DNA of 6,480 bases from a bacterium (GTDB taxonomy: Bacteria > CSSED10-310 > JAJRTK01). A program made the position numbers and the translations under genes. The stretch is from the NCBI GenBank assembly GCA_024278345.1, contig JAJRTK010000037.1, positions 1 through 6,480 of the forward strand. Direction: 5' to 3'. Shown one piece after another: positions 1-6,341 of this stretch; the first letter of the stretch is position 1; each line of letters opens with the position of its first letter. Below the pieces are notes generated by a model. That model had not been told where the DNA came from. It worked only from the letters and a program-made list of their open reading frames with translations, and made no database searches.

Positions 1-76
1 CCCGGCGGAGGCTCTGCCTCCGGACCTCCGCTGGGAGCGCCGCTCCCAGACCCACGCCAGGGAGCCAGCTCCCTGG
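1..76. repeat. Cluster of three tandem hairpins (REP-like)
   Basis: Three perfect stem-loops follow one another. The first is CGGAGGC-TCT-GCCTCCG (6-22), the second CTGGGAGC-GCC-GCTCCCAG (31-49), and the third CCAGGGAGC-CA-GCTCCCTGG (57-76). They lie just past the 3' end of the minus-strand operon that stops at 140. They have no adjacent U-run in that direction, so they look like extragenic palindromic repeats that could stabilise or end the transcript rather than a classical terminator. The unit around 48-65 resembles 6381-6398, so this is probably a dispersed family. The left edge is cut by the window. Confidence 0.7.
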
Positions 77-90
77 ACCCACATCTTTGT

Positions 91-107
91 GCGCTGCGCG
101 CTTTTTT
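91..107 (+). terminator. Possible weak Rho-independent terminator on the plus strand
   Basis: A short stem GCGC-TGC-GCGC (91-101) is followed directly by six T residues (102-107). Read on the plus strand this has the layout of an intrinsic terminator. It would stop transcription arriving from the left of the window before it ran into the convergent operon. The stem has only 4 bp, so this is tentative. Confidence 0.25.
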
Positions 108-139
108 CGGGTGGCCGGTACCATGACCGAGGCCAAAAA

Positions 140-1243
140 CTAGTCGCACGGCTGCCCCGGATCGCAGCCCCACGGCTCGACCCAGACATCCTGGCGGCTA
201 TTTCCCGCAATCTGGTTCCCGGAACGCCGGATAATCGACTCGTCAGGCCAATCGGTGGTGCCGAAGTTCCAGATATAAATGCCGTAATAGTTCCCCGTAC
301 TGACGTTGTTTTCCAGCAGGTAGCCCGTGGGATTCTGGACGCCCTCGTCACTGATCTCGATGCCCGGGCCCAGGTTATCCCGGAACAGGTTGTTCCGAAC
401 CGTGATCTCCCGCCCGCCATCGATCCAAAGCCCGCCGTCCCACCAATCGTCGGAGCTGGCATCGAGATCGTTCTCGTAGGCCTCATTATTCTCGAACAAT
501 ACGTCCACCGAATCCTCAATGAGGAATCCACCGCCGATGTTGCGGTAGGAACGATTCTCCCGGATCACGGCTCGGGTCAGGTGAAAAGTGTTGATGCCCG
601 TGCCCATGAGGTAGTCGGGAAACACCTGCGGATTTGGGCCGTTCTGGTAGACCTCATTCCCTTCGATGAGAATGTCCGTGGAATCCTCCACGTGGAGGCC
701 GTACCCCTCGATCTCCCAGCTCTTGACCTGAACCGCGGTGCCGTTTTCATGGATCACCAGGTCGCGAAAGATGAGATCGGAGCTGGCCGACCCCGCGATG
801 CCAATGTCAGTGAAGCCTTTGATTTCAAGGTTTTCGAACAACATATTCAGACAATGGTCGCAAAAGATACCCAGCGGCTCCTTGCCCTGGCCATCGAGGA
901 CGGGGCGGCCCTTCAACCCCTTGATGACCGTCCGGGCCGTGGCTCCGCCACAGGTGAGGATCCCAACCGGCACCGTGTAGGCGCCAGGCAAAACGAAAAG
1001 GGTATCTCCGGGGCCAATCTGCTCCAAGGCCGCGCTCAGCGTCCGAAGAGCCTCAGTTTCCGAGCTGCCGCTTGCACCATCATCACCGTTCGGTGACACG
1101 TAGAGCGACTTCCCAGTCCCCGTGGAAGAACAGGTGACACCGGGAAGATTGTCGTCATCACCTCCACCACAACCAGCCCCCGAAAGGACCAGTAGAACCC
1201 CAAAACAGAACGCTGCCGTCGCTCTCTTGCCATTTCTCATCAT
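140..1243 (-). CDS. Parallel beta-helix repeat lipoprotein
   Basis: The product has 367 residues and is a predicted surface or outer-membrane lipoprotein of unknown substrate. Its N-terminus is basic (KR at 6-7), followed by a hydrophobic stretch and a lipobox-like SGAGC with Cys25. The residue at -3 is Gly, which is acceptable but not ideal. A GGGDDD tether follows. Residues about 47-90 (LYVSPNGDDG, then a conserved PGDTLFVLPGAY) match the DUF1565-type leader of right-handed beta-helix proteins. From about 95 to 350 there are repeated beta-helix coils rich in N and G, such as LIFRDLVIHENGTAV and VLFENNEAYEND. The fold is shared with polysaccharide lyases and epimerases, but I see no catalytic signature. 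Several Cys residues (38, 98, 128, 131, 360, 366) could form disulphides. The ATG has GGAG six bases upstream, and a second ATG follows at once. It lies 68 bp after the amine oxidase and is probably the last gene of the operon. Confidence 0.85.
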   Translation of the reverse strand: MMRNGKRATAAFCFGVLLVLSGAGCGGGDDDNLPGVTCSSTGTGKSLYVSPNGDDGASGSSETEALRTLSAALEQIGPGDTLFVLPGAYTVPVGILTCGGATARTVIKGLKGRPVLDGQGKEPLGIFCDHCLNMLFENLEIKGFTDIGIAGSASSDLIFRDLVIHENGTAVQVKSWEIEGYGLHVEDSTDILIEGNEVYQNGPNPQVFPDYLMGTGINTFHLTRAVIRENRSYRNIGGGFLIEDSVDVLFENNEAYENDLDASSDDWWDGGLWIDGGREITVRNNLFRDNLGPGIEISDEGVQNPTGYLLENNVSTGNYYGIYIWNFGTTDWPDESIIRRSGNQIAGNSRQDVWVEPWGCDPGQPCD

Positions 1244-1311
1244 TCGCTCCCATTTCGCTCATGCTCTTCGCTGAGGGCTTGGATCGAGGAGAAGGCATCC
1301 TCAAGGCCGGC

Positions 1312-2784
1312 TCAACCGATGACGGCGCGAATCTCTTCCGCCGCTCGCACACCCGACAAGTAAGCCCCGTGCGCCGTCCCCATGTATTCCGAGTCCGTGG
1401 CATCCCCGGCAAAGAAAACCCGATCACCCACGGGCATGGCCAGAATGTCGCACTCCGACAAACTCGCCCCCGGCGGCACGTGAGGATAGGAACCAAGAGC
1501 AAACAAATCGGTGTGCCAACCGCTCCTGACAAATGCCGCCGGCGCGGGAATCCCGCCGCCGAACATCGTCCGGAGATCCCCCATCACCAGCTCCACCGCC
1601 TTCTGATCATTCCATACATTGGCATTCCTTGCCTGATCCCCCACCATGAAGGCCACCAAGGTCTTCTCCACCCCGTCGGGCTCCATGTTCCAAAGCTCCA
1701 TCGCCTGGGAACTCTCTTCCTTGGCCAGGGCAAAAAAGCTTGTCTCCCGCGGCCAAAAAGTCTCATGGAAGCGGAGGATCACCTTGTTCATCGTCCCCAC
1801 GCCCAACCGCTCGATGGCGATCCGCTTGCTCCTTGGCAACTCCGGCTGGAAACGAACCATCCCAGTCTTCAAGACGCCCAAGGGAAGGGTCACCACCACG
1901 CGATCCGCCCGGATCACGTTTTCGTAGACCGGCGGTTGGGCTCCACTTCCGTGACAACCGCCGCAGGCCAGGTTCGGGACAAGAGATTCCGCTGGAGCCG
2001 CACGCAGAACCACACCCTTGCCATCGTAATGAATCTCGGAGACAAAGGTGTCGAACCGGATCTTCAGCCCCTCCGAAAGGCTCTCCGCGAGCTGGCCCAG
2101 GCCGCCAGACACGATCTCGTTGGCCCCCGGAAAGGCGCTCTCCCAATTCGCCATTCCCGCCGCCACCTCCCAGGCATCCACCGCCTCGGGGATCTCCACG
2201 AAAATCCGCGCCGCCAGCCAAAAAAAACGGCGCATCGGCCCGCTCAACCCAAGTTCTCCGTCAAACTTCTCCAAAAGCCGCTGCAACGAGCCGTCCGGCT
2301 CCAGCGCCGCGCGCTCGTAAAACCGCTCCATCCAGCCTTCCACCCGCGCCCATTGGGCATCGGAAAACTCCACACCGTCCACGTCGAACGCCGATTCACT
2401 GTCGTAATCCGTCGCCACGGTCTCCAACCCGAGCCGCTGAGCCATGGCGTAGAGAGGATTCCCCTGAATCCCGTGTATCCACGATGCTCCAAGCTCCACC
2501 CTGGAATCTCCAAGGTCCGTGGAATAAATTCGGCCGCCGACCCTGGAACGAGCCTCGAGCAGAACGACCTCGTGACCCAACGCCTTCAAGCTCGATGCCG
2601 CACCCAAGCCGGCCATTCCGGCACCCACCACCACGATCTTCTCCGAGATCCCCCCACAACCAAACTGCCCCGCAAACAAGGCGCCGGCCATTCCCGCCAA
2701 GCTGCTCCGTAGAAACTGCCGGCGACTGCACTGCCCGGAAAAACGCCGAAATAGCCCACTTCGCTCCACCGCTTCATTCCCCAA
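1312..2784 (-). CDS. Tat-exported FAD-dependent amine oxidase with a CXXCH insertion
   Basis: The product has 490 residues and is a flavin amine oxidase of the polyamine oxidase/LSD1 type, expected to oxidise a C-N bond of an amine with FAD. A twin-arginine motif SRRQFL (20-25) precedes a hydrophobic stretch, so it should be exported folded. Cys43 (QFGCGG) might be an atypical lipidation site. The FAD-binding GxGxxG is at 54-59, the ribose-binding Glu at 77, and RVGGRI and ELGASWIHG lie at 81-86 and 97-105. PLGVLK is at 301-306, and NKV (Lys334) aligns with the flavin-contacting Lys661 of LSD1. The C-terminal FAD motif [20 protein letters not shown] spans 456-475. An insertion at about 262-289 carries CGGCH (274-278), a c-type haem motif not usual in the family. 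The TTG start used here overlaps yjbQ by 11 bp. A GTG at 2769, four bases past the yjbQ stop and with GGGGA eight bases upstream, is an equally good start. The substrate is unknown. Confidence 0.88.
   Translation of the reverse strand: MGNEAVERSGLFRRFSGQCSRRQFLRSSLAGMAGALFAGQFGCGGISEKIVVVGAGMAGLGAASSLKALGHEVVLLEARSRVGGRIYSTDLGDSRVELGASWIHGIQGNPLYAMAQRLGLETVATDYDSESAFDVDGVEFSDAQWARVEGWMERFYERAALEPDGSLQRLLEKFDGELGLSGPMRRFFWLAARIFVEIPEAVDAWEVAAGMANWESAFPGANEIVSGGLGQLAESLSEGLKIRFDTFVSEIHYDGKGVVLRAAPAESLVPNLACGGCHGSGAQPPVYENVIRADRVVVTLPLGVLKTGMVRFQPELPRSKRIAIERLGVGTMNKVILRFHETFWPRETSFFALAKEESSQAMELWNMEPDGVEKTLVAFMVGDQARNANVWNDQKAVELVMGDLRTMFGGGIPAPAAFVRSGWHTDLFALGSYPHVPPGASLSECDILAMPVGDRVFFAGDATDSEYMGTAHGAYLSGVRAAEEIRAVIG
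1951..1965 (-). other. CXXCH motif within the amine oxidase gene
   Basis: These codons read Cys-Gly-Gly-Cys-His (residues 274-278). They lie in an extra loop between the strand ending GVVLRAAP and the family-typical [14 protein letters not shown]. In proteins exported to the periplasm CXXCH is the site of covalent haem c attachment. Its presence is read directly from the sequence; haem binding is inferred. A metal site or a disulphide is the alternative. Confidence 0.6.
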
Positions 2785-3196
2785 TGATTTTGATCAAAAC
2801 ACGCTTGCTACGGCGGCCATCGAATTCACCATAGAAGATCCGCTCCCAGGGACCGAAGTCCAACCGACCCGCCGTCACGGCGACCACGACCTCGCGCCCC
2901 ATGATCTGGCGCTTGTGGTGGGCATCTCCATTATCTTCCCCCGTCCGGTTATGGTGGTACTTTTCCGGACTGGGGTCGAACGGAGCCAGTTTTTCCAGCC
3001 ACCTCTCGTAGTCCTCGTGAAGACCCGGCTCATCATCATTGATGAAAACGCTCGCCGTAATGTGCATGGCATTCACCAAACAGAGCCCCTCCCGAACACC
3101 GCTCTCCCGAACCGCTTTTTCCACCTCCGGGGTGATGTTCAAAAAACCCATGCGCCGGGGAACCTTGAACGTCAGGTAACGAGTCGTAGACTTCAC
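2774..3196 (-). CDS. yjbQ: YjbQ/UPF0047 family protein
   Basis: From the chosen GTG the product has 140 residues, close to the usual length of this small cytoplasmic family. Family members such as E. coli YjbQ have been reported to have weak thiamine phosphate synthase activity, and their true role is unsettled. Diagnostic features are [13 protein letters not shown] (42-54, with His45), [15 protein letters not shown] with His60, [20 protein letters not shown] (81-100, with His93/94) and the C-terminal [20 protein letters not shown]. An upstream ATG at 3247 would add 17 residues that do not resemble the family. The GTG at 3196 has a full GGAGG six bases upstream and begins with the family-like [10 protein letters not shown]. 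It is the first gene of the apparent operon, and its stop overlaps or nearly abuts the amine oxidase start. No part appears degraded. Confidence 0.88.
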   Translation of the reverse strand: MKSTTRYLTFKVPRRMGFLNITPEVEKAVRESGVREGLCLVNAMHITASVFINDDEPGLHEDYERWLEKLAPFDPSPEKYHHNRTGEDNGDAHHKRQIMGREVVVAVTAGRLDFGPWERIFYGEFDGRRSKRVLIKIIGE

Positions 3197-3200
3197 AAAA

Positions 3201-3207
3201 CACCTCC
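3201..3207 (-). promoter_or_regulatory. Shine-Dalgarno site of yjbQ
   Basis: On the minus strand GGAGGTG lies with six bases between GGAGG and the GTG at 3196. This strong site fixes the GTG as the start in place of the ATG 51 bases further upstream. Confidence 0.8.
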
Positions 3208-3257
3208 AAACTTCACCATCAAGGGGTATCCACGCAAGACGGGACATTCGATTGTGC

Positions 3258-3411
3258 GGGACCTATCAAATCCCCGTGTTTTTGCTTTACACTCCGCGGC
3301 AACGCCCTGGTGGCACCGGCATCTTGCCGGTGGCGGGCTGGACGGGATTCGCGGAATTGAACGGTGGGTTCCTTTCGTGCGTGGACTTGTCAACCGGATC
3401 TGATAGGTCCC
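3258..3411. mobile_element. MITE-like element with terminal inverted repeats and 8-bp target duplication
   Basis: The 154-bp element begins with GGGACCTATCAAATCC and ends with the inverse complement of GGGACCTATCAGATCC, giving 16-bp terminal inverted repeats with one mismatch. Immediately outside both ends is the perfect 8-bp direct repeat GATTGTGC (3250-3257 and 3412-3419), as expected for a target-site duplication. It encodes no transposase and would need one supplied in trans. Eight-base duplications occur in several IS families, including IS6, IS66, ISL3, IS1595 and IS256, and I cannot assign one. It sits in the leader of the yjbQ operon. Its first 57 bp recur at 6424-6480. Confidence 0.7.
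3314..3332. repeat. Internal hairpin of the MITE-like element
   Basis: CACCGGCA-TCT-TGCCGGTG forms a perfect 8-bp stem with a 3-base loop. Read on the plus strand the surrounding frame gives GTGILPVAG. From memory this is a common chance translation of dispersed repeats in Verrucomicrobiota, Planctomycetota and other genomes. This points to a widely spread repeat rather than coding sequence. Confidence 0.55.
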
Positions 3412-3429
3412 GATTGTGCTCTTCGACTA

Positions 3430-3502
3430 GGGCTAGGATCCCGGTAATCCCTTTGTTTTTTTGCGTTACGTTCCGCTCACATCGGTGGCCATCCGGCCCC
3501 GC
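3430..3502 (+). repeat. Degenerate second copy of the element's left portion
   Basis: The stretch from GGGCTAGG through TAATCCC, a run of T, GCGTTAC, TTCCGC and GGTGGCC follows the same order as the left 60 bp of the element at 3258 (GGGACC, AAATCCCC, T-run, GCTTTAC, CTCCGC, GGTGGC), with many substitutions and small indels. It looks like an older, decayed copy in direct orientation. I aligned it by eye, so its edges are approximate. Confidence 0.4.
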
Positions 3503-3570
3503 TGCTCGCCATTGCCGCCGCTTTCGATCCACTGCCCTAAGGCTGGAGCACCACCGGACATTCCCGGGAC

Positions 3571-3585
3571 GGGACCTATCAAATC
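3571..3585 (+). repeat. Isolated copy of the 15-bp terminal repeat
   Basis: GGGACCTATCAAATC is identical to the left terminus of the element at 3258, but the sequence after it diverges at once. Upstream, GACATTC lies 7 bases before this copy and 8 bases before the one at 3258. That suggests a shared flank or a remnant of a related insertion. Confidence 0.65.
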
Positions 3586-3591
3586 GTCGTT

Positions 3592-3617
3592 GGGTGCAGG
3601 CCTTCCGGCCGGCACCC
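3592..3617. repeat. Hairpin downstream of the NlpC/P60 gene
   Basis: GGGTGC pairs with GCACCC, and an inner GGCC-TTCC-GGCC closes the apex with one A/G mismatch between the two helices. It lies 41 bp past the stop of the minus-strand gene at 3658 and has no U-run. It may protect or end that transcript. Its GGCC-N4-GGCC apex matches the hairpins at 6129 and 6342. Confidence 0.6.
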
Positions 3618-3657
3618 GCTTCAGAGAACAAAGCCATTGAGAATCAGGCGGATCTAG

Positions 3658-5694
3658 CTACCGTCCCAAAAGCAAGTTGGCCACCGGTTTCCCGCTCCAT
3701 ACGGCCACCGCGCCAAACGGCTCCACCTGAACCGTGATCTGATAGGGTCCCACAAGCTGCTGGCCGGACGAGTTGACCCAGGTGTCGGCGGCAATGTAGT
3801 AACTTCCGCTACTCACGCCAGGAACGGTGAAAGATGTGTCGTTGCGGGCCAGGCAGGCCTGGTTGTCCAGTCCATCCAGCAGGTGGGGATCGATGTCCAC
3901 TCCGTAACCATCGGAGACGGAGACGGTGACGGTTGCCGCTTGGGAAAGCTCCAGCAAATAAAAGACCTCAGGGCCGGATTCGTCGGTGCTCGGGGCGCAA
4001 GAATAGGAATCGAAGATGTCGCTTGGACCCCCGACCGTATTGTTGGAATCCGTGAAAAGAGCACTGGTGACCAAAATCGGGTCGTCCGCCGAACCGGGCC
4101 GGGGACCGGAATCATCGACGATATTCACGTAGCGGCGCGGCGTATAGCTGGAAAGCTGCGAATAGCTTCTCACCGTGTAACCCACTCGCCAGTAGTTGGA
4201 CCCGGCGTAGGATTCCACCATGTTCAAAGTCCCGTTGCCATTCTCCGCTACCACCATCCGGACATGAGAACCCGCCTTGTTGAAAATGTCCGCCGGCTGG
4301 ATATCATTGACGGAAATCTCATACGAAACCTGGTGCAACGTCGCCGTTCCATATTTGCTCGTCGTGTTCCACGCCCTGGAGACGAAACCGGAACAGTCTA
4401 CTCCCACGGCGCAGGAAACCACCGAAGAGGTATCCTTGTCCCCAGCCAGCTTGCAGGAGGAAAGTCCCGAGTCGAATTCCGACAACGATGAAAAGCCACC
4501 CCACTTGTAGGGAACATGGCTCTGCGTCCCCGTGGTCACCCAACTGGGTGTGGTGGCGCTCCCGCCGCTACAACTCCGGGTACCAACGTTGCAGCTCGAT
4601 ACCGAAAAACTATGCTGCACGTAGCTATCGGCGATGACCAACACCTCGCTCCGGGTCATGGGCGGCCCGGCCGCCCGGCCCGTGGGGGAATCCTTTGCCG
4701 AAGGATCCTCGGGAAATGCAAGGGGCATCGGCCCTACCCAAAGCCGGCGGGGCAGTTCCAGTGTAGCCCCAAGCATACCAGGTTCTGGCAGAAGCCAACG
4801 CACCAGATGAACGCCGTCCAGCGCGGAGGCCATGAGAATCAGATAGCGGCCCCGATCCAGGACGACATCCCGAACCGACTCCGCATATGGCGAGCCAGGG
4901 AGCTCCAATGACCATTCCACGGCGCCATCCACGGCCACCCCGATCAACGTGCGCCTTACCCCGATGGGAGCCGTGGAGACAAACCGCTCCACCTCCAAAA
5001 CCAACCGACCCCACGCGTCTTCATCAAGGATTCGTACCGAGGCCAGGTCACCTTCTCCCAGCCTCAGGCGAACCACTTGCTCCACTTCACCATTGGCGGA
5101 AAAAGACATGAGCCGCGCTGCTGAGCGGTCCTCCAACTCGGCGGTCCATGAACTCCCACCACGAACCACTCCAAGGCGCATCCCCGCCACGGACAACCGG
5201 CCACCGGAAGCCTGGGCTCGCAATTCCCAAGTGCGGGAATCTCCCTCCTCCAGCACCAACGAACCATCAGCGACGAATCCCATGCCCGAAATGAAACGGA
5301 CCTCCGAGGGAAGCCCCCAACGACCGGCAAGCAGGCCATCCGCACCATATTCCATCACCTCTTCAGGATGGCGAACCGCGAAGCCACAGTCTTCCCGCAC
5401 AGCCAAATCGAGGCCATGGGCCTCAACCAGAACCTCGGCAACTAGGCTGAGACTCTCGTTGAGCCGAAGCACCCGCCCCCGCGCTCCATCCAGGATCAGA
5501 ATCTCGCCGGCTCCGCACGCGGCCAGAGCTTGGGGCCCATAACGCCCATCGGGCACTTCCGTCAACGCAAGCTGCCCAAACCCGTTCCCCCATTCCAGGT
5601 TTACCTCCGCCGGTGTGGCCCACACCCAAGATCCTCCCAACAGCGCCGTCCAAATCAAGATCCCTTTGATAGCGCGACTCATCGACAACCTCAT
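3658..5694 (-). CDS. Secreted protein with propeller-like, NlpC/P60-type and PPC-like domains
   Basis: The product has 678 residues. A signal peptide (basic MRLSMSRAIK, a hydrophobic core, cleavage near ATPA at about 26-29) directs it outside the cytoplasm. Residues about 30-325 show repeated beta-rich blocks (ILILDGARGRVLRLNE, ADGSLVLEEGDSR, GRLVLEVERF) like a beta-propeller or NHL-type region. Residues about 350-525 form an NlpC/P60-type cysteine hydrolase domain: YKWGG at 396-400, GVDCSGFVSRAW with the presumed nucleophile Cys434, and AGSHVRMVV with the presumed His477. Glu494 is a candidate third residue. Such enzymes usually cut peptidoglycan peptides. A loop of about 30 residues between WGG and DCSG carries Cys414 and Cys428, and Cys368 and Cys375 lie just before, so disulphides are likely. 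Residues about 536-655 resemble a bacterial PPC (pre-peptidase C-terminal) beta-sandwich. The ATG has GGAG eight bases upstream. It appears to be a single gene, separated from the next by the repeat mosaic. Confidence 0.82.
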   Translation of the reverse strand: MRLSMSRAIKGILIWTALLGGSWVWATPAEVNLEWGNGFGQLALTEVPDGRYGPQALAACGAGEILILDGARGRVLRLNESLSLVAEVLVEAHGLDLAVREDCGFAVRHPEEVMEYGADGLLAGRWGLPSEVRFISGMGFVADGSLVLEEGDSRTWELRAQASGGRLSVAGMRLGVVRGGSSWTAELEDRSAARLMSFSANGEVEQVVRLRLGEGDLASVRILDEDAWGRLVLEVERFVSTAPIGVRRTLIGVAVDGAVEWSLELPGSPYAESVRDVVLDRGRYLILMASALDGVHLVRWLLPEPGMLGATLELPRRLWVGPMPLAFPEDPSAKDSPTGRAAGPPMTRSEVLVIADSYVQHSFSVSSCNVGTRSCSGGSATTPSWVTTGTQSHVPYKWGGFSSLSEFDSGLSSCKLAGDKDTSSVVSCAVGVDCSGFVSRAWNTTSKYGTATLHQVSYEISVNDIQPADIFNKAGSHVRMVVAENGNGTLNMVESYAGSNYWRVGYTVRSYSQLSSYTPRRYVNIVDDSGPRPGSADDPILVTSALFTDSNNTVGGPSDIFDSYSCAPSTDESGPEVFYLLELSQAATVTVSVSDGYGVDIDPHLLDGLDNQACLARNDTSFTVPGVSSGSYYIAADTWVNSSGQQLVGPYQITVQVEPFGAVAVWSGKPVANLLLGR

Positions 5695-5922
5695 GACCCA
5701 AACTCCGGCAAAAGAAACCCCATCATCTTGTGTTCCTTAAAACTGCAAGTCTAGTGCCACTAAGAAGAGCCCCGAGGATGCTTGCTACAAAGAAAATGTT
5801 ACGCGATGGTTCTACTACAAGATCGAGGAAATAAGGGGCGGCAGCGGCGCCGCAACCAAACTTTCCATCTCTTCCCCAACCACACCGTAAAGATCCATTC
5901 ACGGATTGCAACCCAAAATAAC

Positions 5923-5935
5923 ATCACACTGTGAT
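5923..5935. promoter_or_regulatory. Short perfect palindrome, possible operator
   Basis: ATCACA-C-TGTGAT is a perfect 13-base palindrome in otherwise AT-richer DNA about 230 bp upstream of the minus-strand gene starting at 5694. It has the size of a dimeric regulator half-site pair. No regulator can be named, and chance is possible. Confidence 0.2.
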
Positions 5936-6074
5936 ACCAACTCGACTGACGCCCACGGCGATCCCCACCACGATGCTCTATCCCGAAGCTCTCATCACGG
6001 ATCGTCACGAGGCCGTCCAAGGAGCGTTTTCCATCAAGGACGAGGAGAGCCGGGCACCGGAGGCATGGTACTTA

Positions 6075-6126
6075 CCGTCGAAAGTACACGCAAAGCAGAC
6101 ATCTGTCTTGCCGTGAAAGTACACGC
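6075..6126 (+). repeat. Direct repeat pair flanking a short palindrome
   Basis: CCGTCGAAAGTACACGC (6075-6091) recurs as CCGTGAAAGTACACGC (6111-6126), differing by one missing C. Between them lies AGACA-TC-TGTCT (6097-6108), a small inverted repeat. The two copies start 36 bp apart. Confidence 0.6.
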
Positions 6127-6128
6127 CA

Positions 6129-6154
6129 GCATGGAGGCCGGAAGGCCTCCATGC
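6129..6154. repeat. Perfect 11-bp stem hairpin
   Basis: GCATGGAGGCC-GGAA-GGCCTCCATGC is a perfect stem-loop with a 4-base loop. It shares the frame GCATG-NN-GGCC with the hairpin at 6342, with paired changes at the two variable stem positions. No U-run follows on the plus strand; AAAA follows (6156-6159). Confidence 0.75.
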
Positions 6155-6191
6155 GAAAAGATTGGGGGCCTAAAACATCGGAAGCCGCAGC

Positions 6192-6268
6192 GTCCCGCCT
6201 TTCATGCTTTCGGGGTTGTCCGATTGGTCTCCATGAGTGTTAGGAGGGCCATCCGCGTAAGGCGGGAC
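6192..6268. repeat. 10-bp inverted repeat enclosing 57 bp
   Basis: GTCCCGCCTT (6192-6201) is the exact inverse complement of AAGGCGGGAC (6259-6268). The arms could be the ends of a small repeat unit or of a long stem-loop. The right arm runs into CGGGACATTTCGAGGATTG, which resembles the sequence left of the MITE-like element at 3240-3257. Confidence 0.45.
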
Positions 6269-6297
6269 ATTTCGAGGATTGCGGGATTGCGAGCGTC

Positions 6298-6332
6298 CGG
6301 ACAACGCCTCGCTTTCGCTCGGCGGTCGTCCG
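6298..6332. repeat. Imperfect stem-loop
   Basis: CGGAC (6298-6302) pairs with GTCCG (6328-6332), and CGCC (6305-6308) with GGCG (6321-6324). They enclose TCGCTTTCGCTC, with a small internal loop of AA opposite GTC. It belongs to the hairpin-rich block on the right side of the window. Confidence 0.4.
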
Positions 6333-6341
6333 AAAATTGTA

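Larger units (their letters stand above)
3197..3657. other. Gene-free intergenic repeat mosaic
   Basis: These 461 bp separate the gene ending at 3658 from the start of yjbQ. They hold the yjbQ ribosome binding site, one MITE-like element with flanking direct repeats, a degenerate second unit, an isolated terminal repeat and a hairpin. Open frames here on both strands (3252-3737 plus, 3287-3637 minus) lack start signals and domain features and translate repeat DNA. The yjbQ operon promoter should lie here, but I could not identify convincing -35 and -10 boxes. Confidence 0.7.

Noticed and set aside
89-1096. Plus-strand open frame of 335 codons
   Set aside because: It is antisense to the beta-helix lipoprotein, has no ribosome binding site and no recognisable domain; the minus-strand product has a signal, lipobox and repeats.
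1261-2834. Long plus-strand open frames opposite the amine oxidase
   Set aside because: They are rich in Arg, Pro and His, typical of antisense frames in GC-rich genes. The minus-strand frame carries every FAD motif.
3197-3247. ATG at 3247 as the yjbQ start
   Set aside because: The 17 added residues do not fit the family, and the GTG at 3196 has a strong GGAGG at ideal spacing.
3592-3617. Rho-independent terminator of the NlpC/P60 gene
   Set aside because: The hairpin is good, but no U-run follows it on the minus strand, so it was annotated as a repeat hairpin.
3252-3737. Plus-strand frame of 161 codons across the repeat mosaic
   Set aside because: It translates repeat DNA, including the GTGILPVAG run, and runs into the antisense of the NlpC/P60 gene.
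5799-6116. Short open frames on both strands as a small gene or gene relic
   Set aside because: I found no ribosome binding site or recognisable motif and could not tie either frame to a family. A decayed gene remains possible.
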